Assembly (NCBI RefSeq): GCF_017565645.3
Contig: NZ_CP086136.1
Location: forward strand, 9,469,501 to 9,533,500
Length of the DNA: 64,000 bases
Direction of reading: 5' to 3'
Source: Bradyrhizobium barranii subsp. barranii
GTDB lineage: Bacteria; Pseudomonadota; Alphaproteobacteria; Rhizobiales; Xanthobacteraceae
Shown here: in pieces, positions 63,402-64,000 of the stretch
Position numbering within the stretch: position 1 is the first letter of the stretch
Layout of the letters: each line of letters opens with the position of its first letter
Notes under the pieces: generated by a model
Databases searched by the model: none
What the model saw: only the letters and a program-made list of their open reading frames with translations
What the model was told of the DNA's origin: nothing
Program-made: the position numbers and the translations under genes

Positions 63402-64000
63402 TTAGCCCGCAAATATCCGGTAGCGGCGCGGTTCGAGGCCGATCGTGTCGCCGGCGCGCAGTTCCCTGTCGCGGGGAGCGTCGATCTCGATGGTCTCGCC
63501 GCCGGATAGCGCCACCTCGGCCCGCTGCACCGGGCCGAAATTCCGGACGTGCTGCACGGCGCCCTCGAAGGCACCGCTCCCGGGCGGGCCGACCAGCATG
63601 TCATGTCGCCGCACGAACAGTTTTGACGCGCCAGGCGCAAGACCGTCAGCTGCAAGATTGAGTGGGCGGTCGCCGAGCCTGATGACGCCGCCTTCGACCT
63701 GGACCGGCAGCTCGATGGATTCGCCGATGAAGCCGTGGACGAAGGCGGTCGCCGGGCTTTCATAGACGTCGTCGGGCGAGCCGATCTGCTCGATCCTACC
63801 CTTGTCCATCACCACGACGCGGTTGGCGACTTCGAGCGCCTCCTCCTGGTCGTGGGTGACGAAGATCGAGGTGACGTTGATCTCCTGGTGCAGCGAGCGC
63901 AGCCATCGGCGCAGCTCCTTGCGCACCTTGGCATCGAGCGCGCCGAAGGGCTCGTCGAGCAGGAGGATGCGCGGCTCGATCGCGAGCGCGCGGGCGAGTG
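63402..64000 (-). CDS. cysA: ABC transporter ATP-binding protein, sulfate/thiosulfate CysA type (partial)
   Basis: C-terminal ~200 residues of an ABC importer ATPase cut by the window edge. The visible ATPase part has [22 protein letters not shown] (Walker B and D-loop) and [26 protein letters not shown] (H-switch). Then a TOBE/CysA C-terminal region (~[22 protein letters not shown] and on) binds the regulatory side. It energises sulfate/thiosulfate uptake with CysTW permeases that should lie upstream, outside the window. CysA assignment rests on the C-terminal type; a related importer such as for spermidine is less likely. The Walker A lies beyond position 64000. Confidence 0.85.
   Translation of the reverse strand, partial: LARALAIEPRILLLDEPFGALDAKVRKELRRWLRSLHQEINVTSIFVTHDQEEALEVANRVVVMDKGRIEQIGSPDDVYESPATAFVHGFIGESIELPVQVEGGVIRLGDRPLNLAADGLAPGASKLFVRRHDMLVGPPGSGAFEGAVQHVRNFGPVQRAEVALSGGETIEIDAPRDRELRAGDTIGLEPRRYRIFAG

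Overview
This 64 kb window is a chromosomal segment of a GC-rich alphaproteobacterium. The gene order (zapA - 6S RNA - formyltetrahydrofolate ligase; tkt-gap-pgk-fba; DUF1192/RcdA/L31) and the many short palindromic intergenic repeats point to the Bradyrhizobium / Rhodopseudomonas lineage (Hyphomicrobiales); Bradyrhizobium is my best guess. Almost everything is chromosomal core or near-core. No CRISPR array, rRNA, tRNA, transposase or recognisable antiviral system is visible.

Layout. 1-3.9 kb: the edge of an integrated island, with a P4-type tyrosine recombinase, a winged-helix regulator, a YkgJ-type cysteine-cluster protein and two unknown genes. 4.6-8.6 kb: a three-gene periplasmic molybdenum hydroxylase operon (2Fe-2S subunit, Tat-exported Mo subunit, tri-haem cytochrome c) behind a perfect 17-bp palindrome. 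8.9-11.2 kb: a Tat-exported cyclase-family protein divergent from a CobW-type GTPase that is frameshifted in its His-rich linker. 11.4-13.9 kb, leftward: DUF4164 - zapA - 6S RNA - 5-formyltetrahydrofolate cyclo-ligase - YmdB-like phosphoesterase. 14.2-23.7 kb, rightward: central carbon metabolism (tkt, gap, pgk, class II aldolase, class I aldolase), then a ThiE-like protein, a Sel1-repeat protein and an inositol monophosphatase. 23.9-31.2 kb: an RND efflux pair and a classical autotransporter. 31.5-37.6 kb: a frameshifted cyclopropane-synthase-like methyltransferase, a MotA/MotB-like pair with a GNAT gene, and an MsbA-like ABC exporter. 37.8-42.6 kb: L31, RcdA, DUF1192, a second-type methionyl-tRNA synthetase behind an attenuator-like leader, and a quinone oxidoreductase. 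42.7-49.3 kb: two c-di-GMP enzymes (an EAL phosphodiesterase with a degenerate GGDEF, and a Cache-GGDEF cyclase), small genes and galU. 49.5-53.3 kb: a lytic transglycosylase, a DUF459 SGNH protein and a CsbD-like protein. 53.4-64 kb: SDR enzymes, a TfdA-like dioxygenase, YqgE/AlgH, a DsbD-N-like protein, a polysaccharide flippase, a TauE/SafE exporter, a patatin - 3-hydroxybutyrate dehydrogenase pair, a CAP lipoprotein and the 3' part of a CysA-type ATPase.

The most distinctive non-coding feature is a set of about 16 palindromic repeats of seven types lying almost exclusively between genes. Several carry a nested module (core TGCGCAATTGCGCA) inserted at hairpin tips that are 'empty' in sibling copies. 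Other signals worth a second look are the 6S RNA fold, a minus-strand terminator that suggests a small RNA upstream of rcdA, the leader of the divergent MetRS gene, a small secreted protein with a symmetric twin CX3C pattern, and two single-base frameshifts that may be real or assembly errors.
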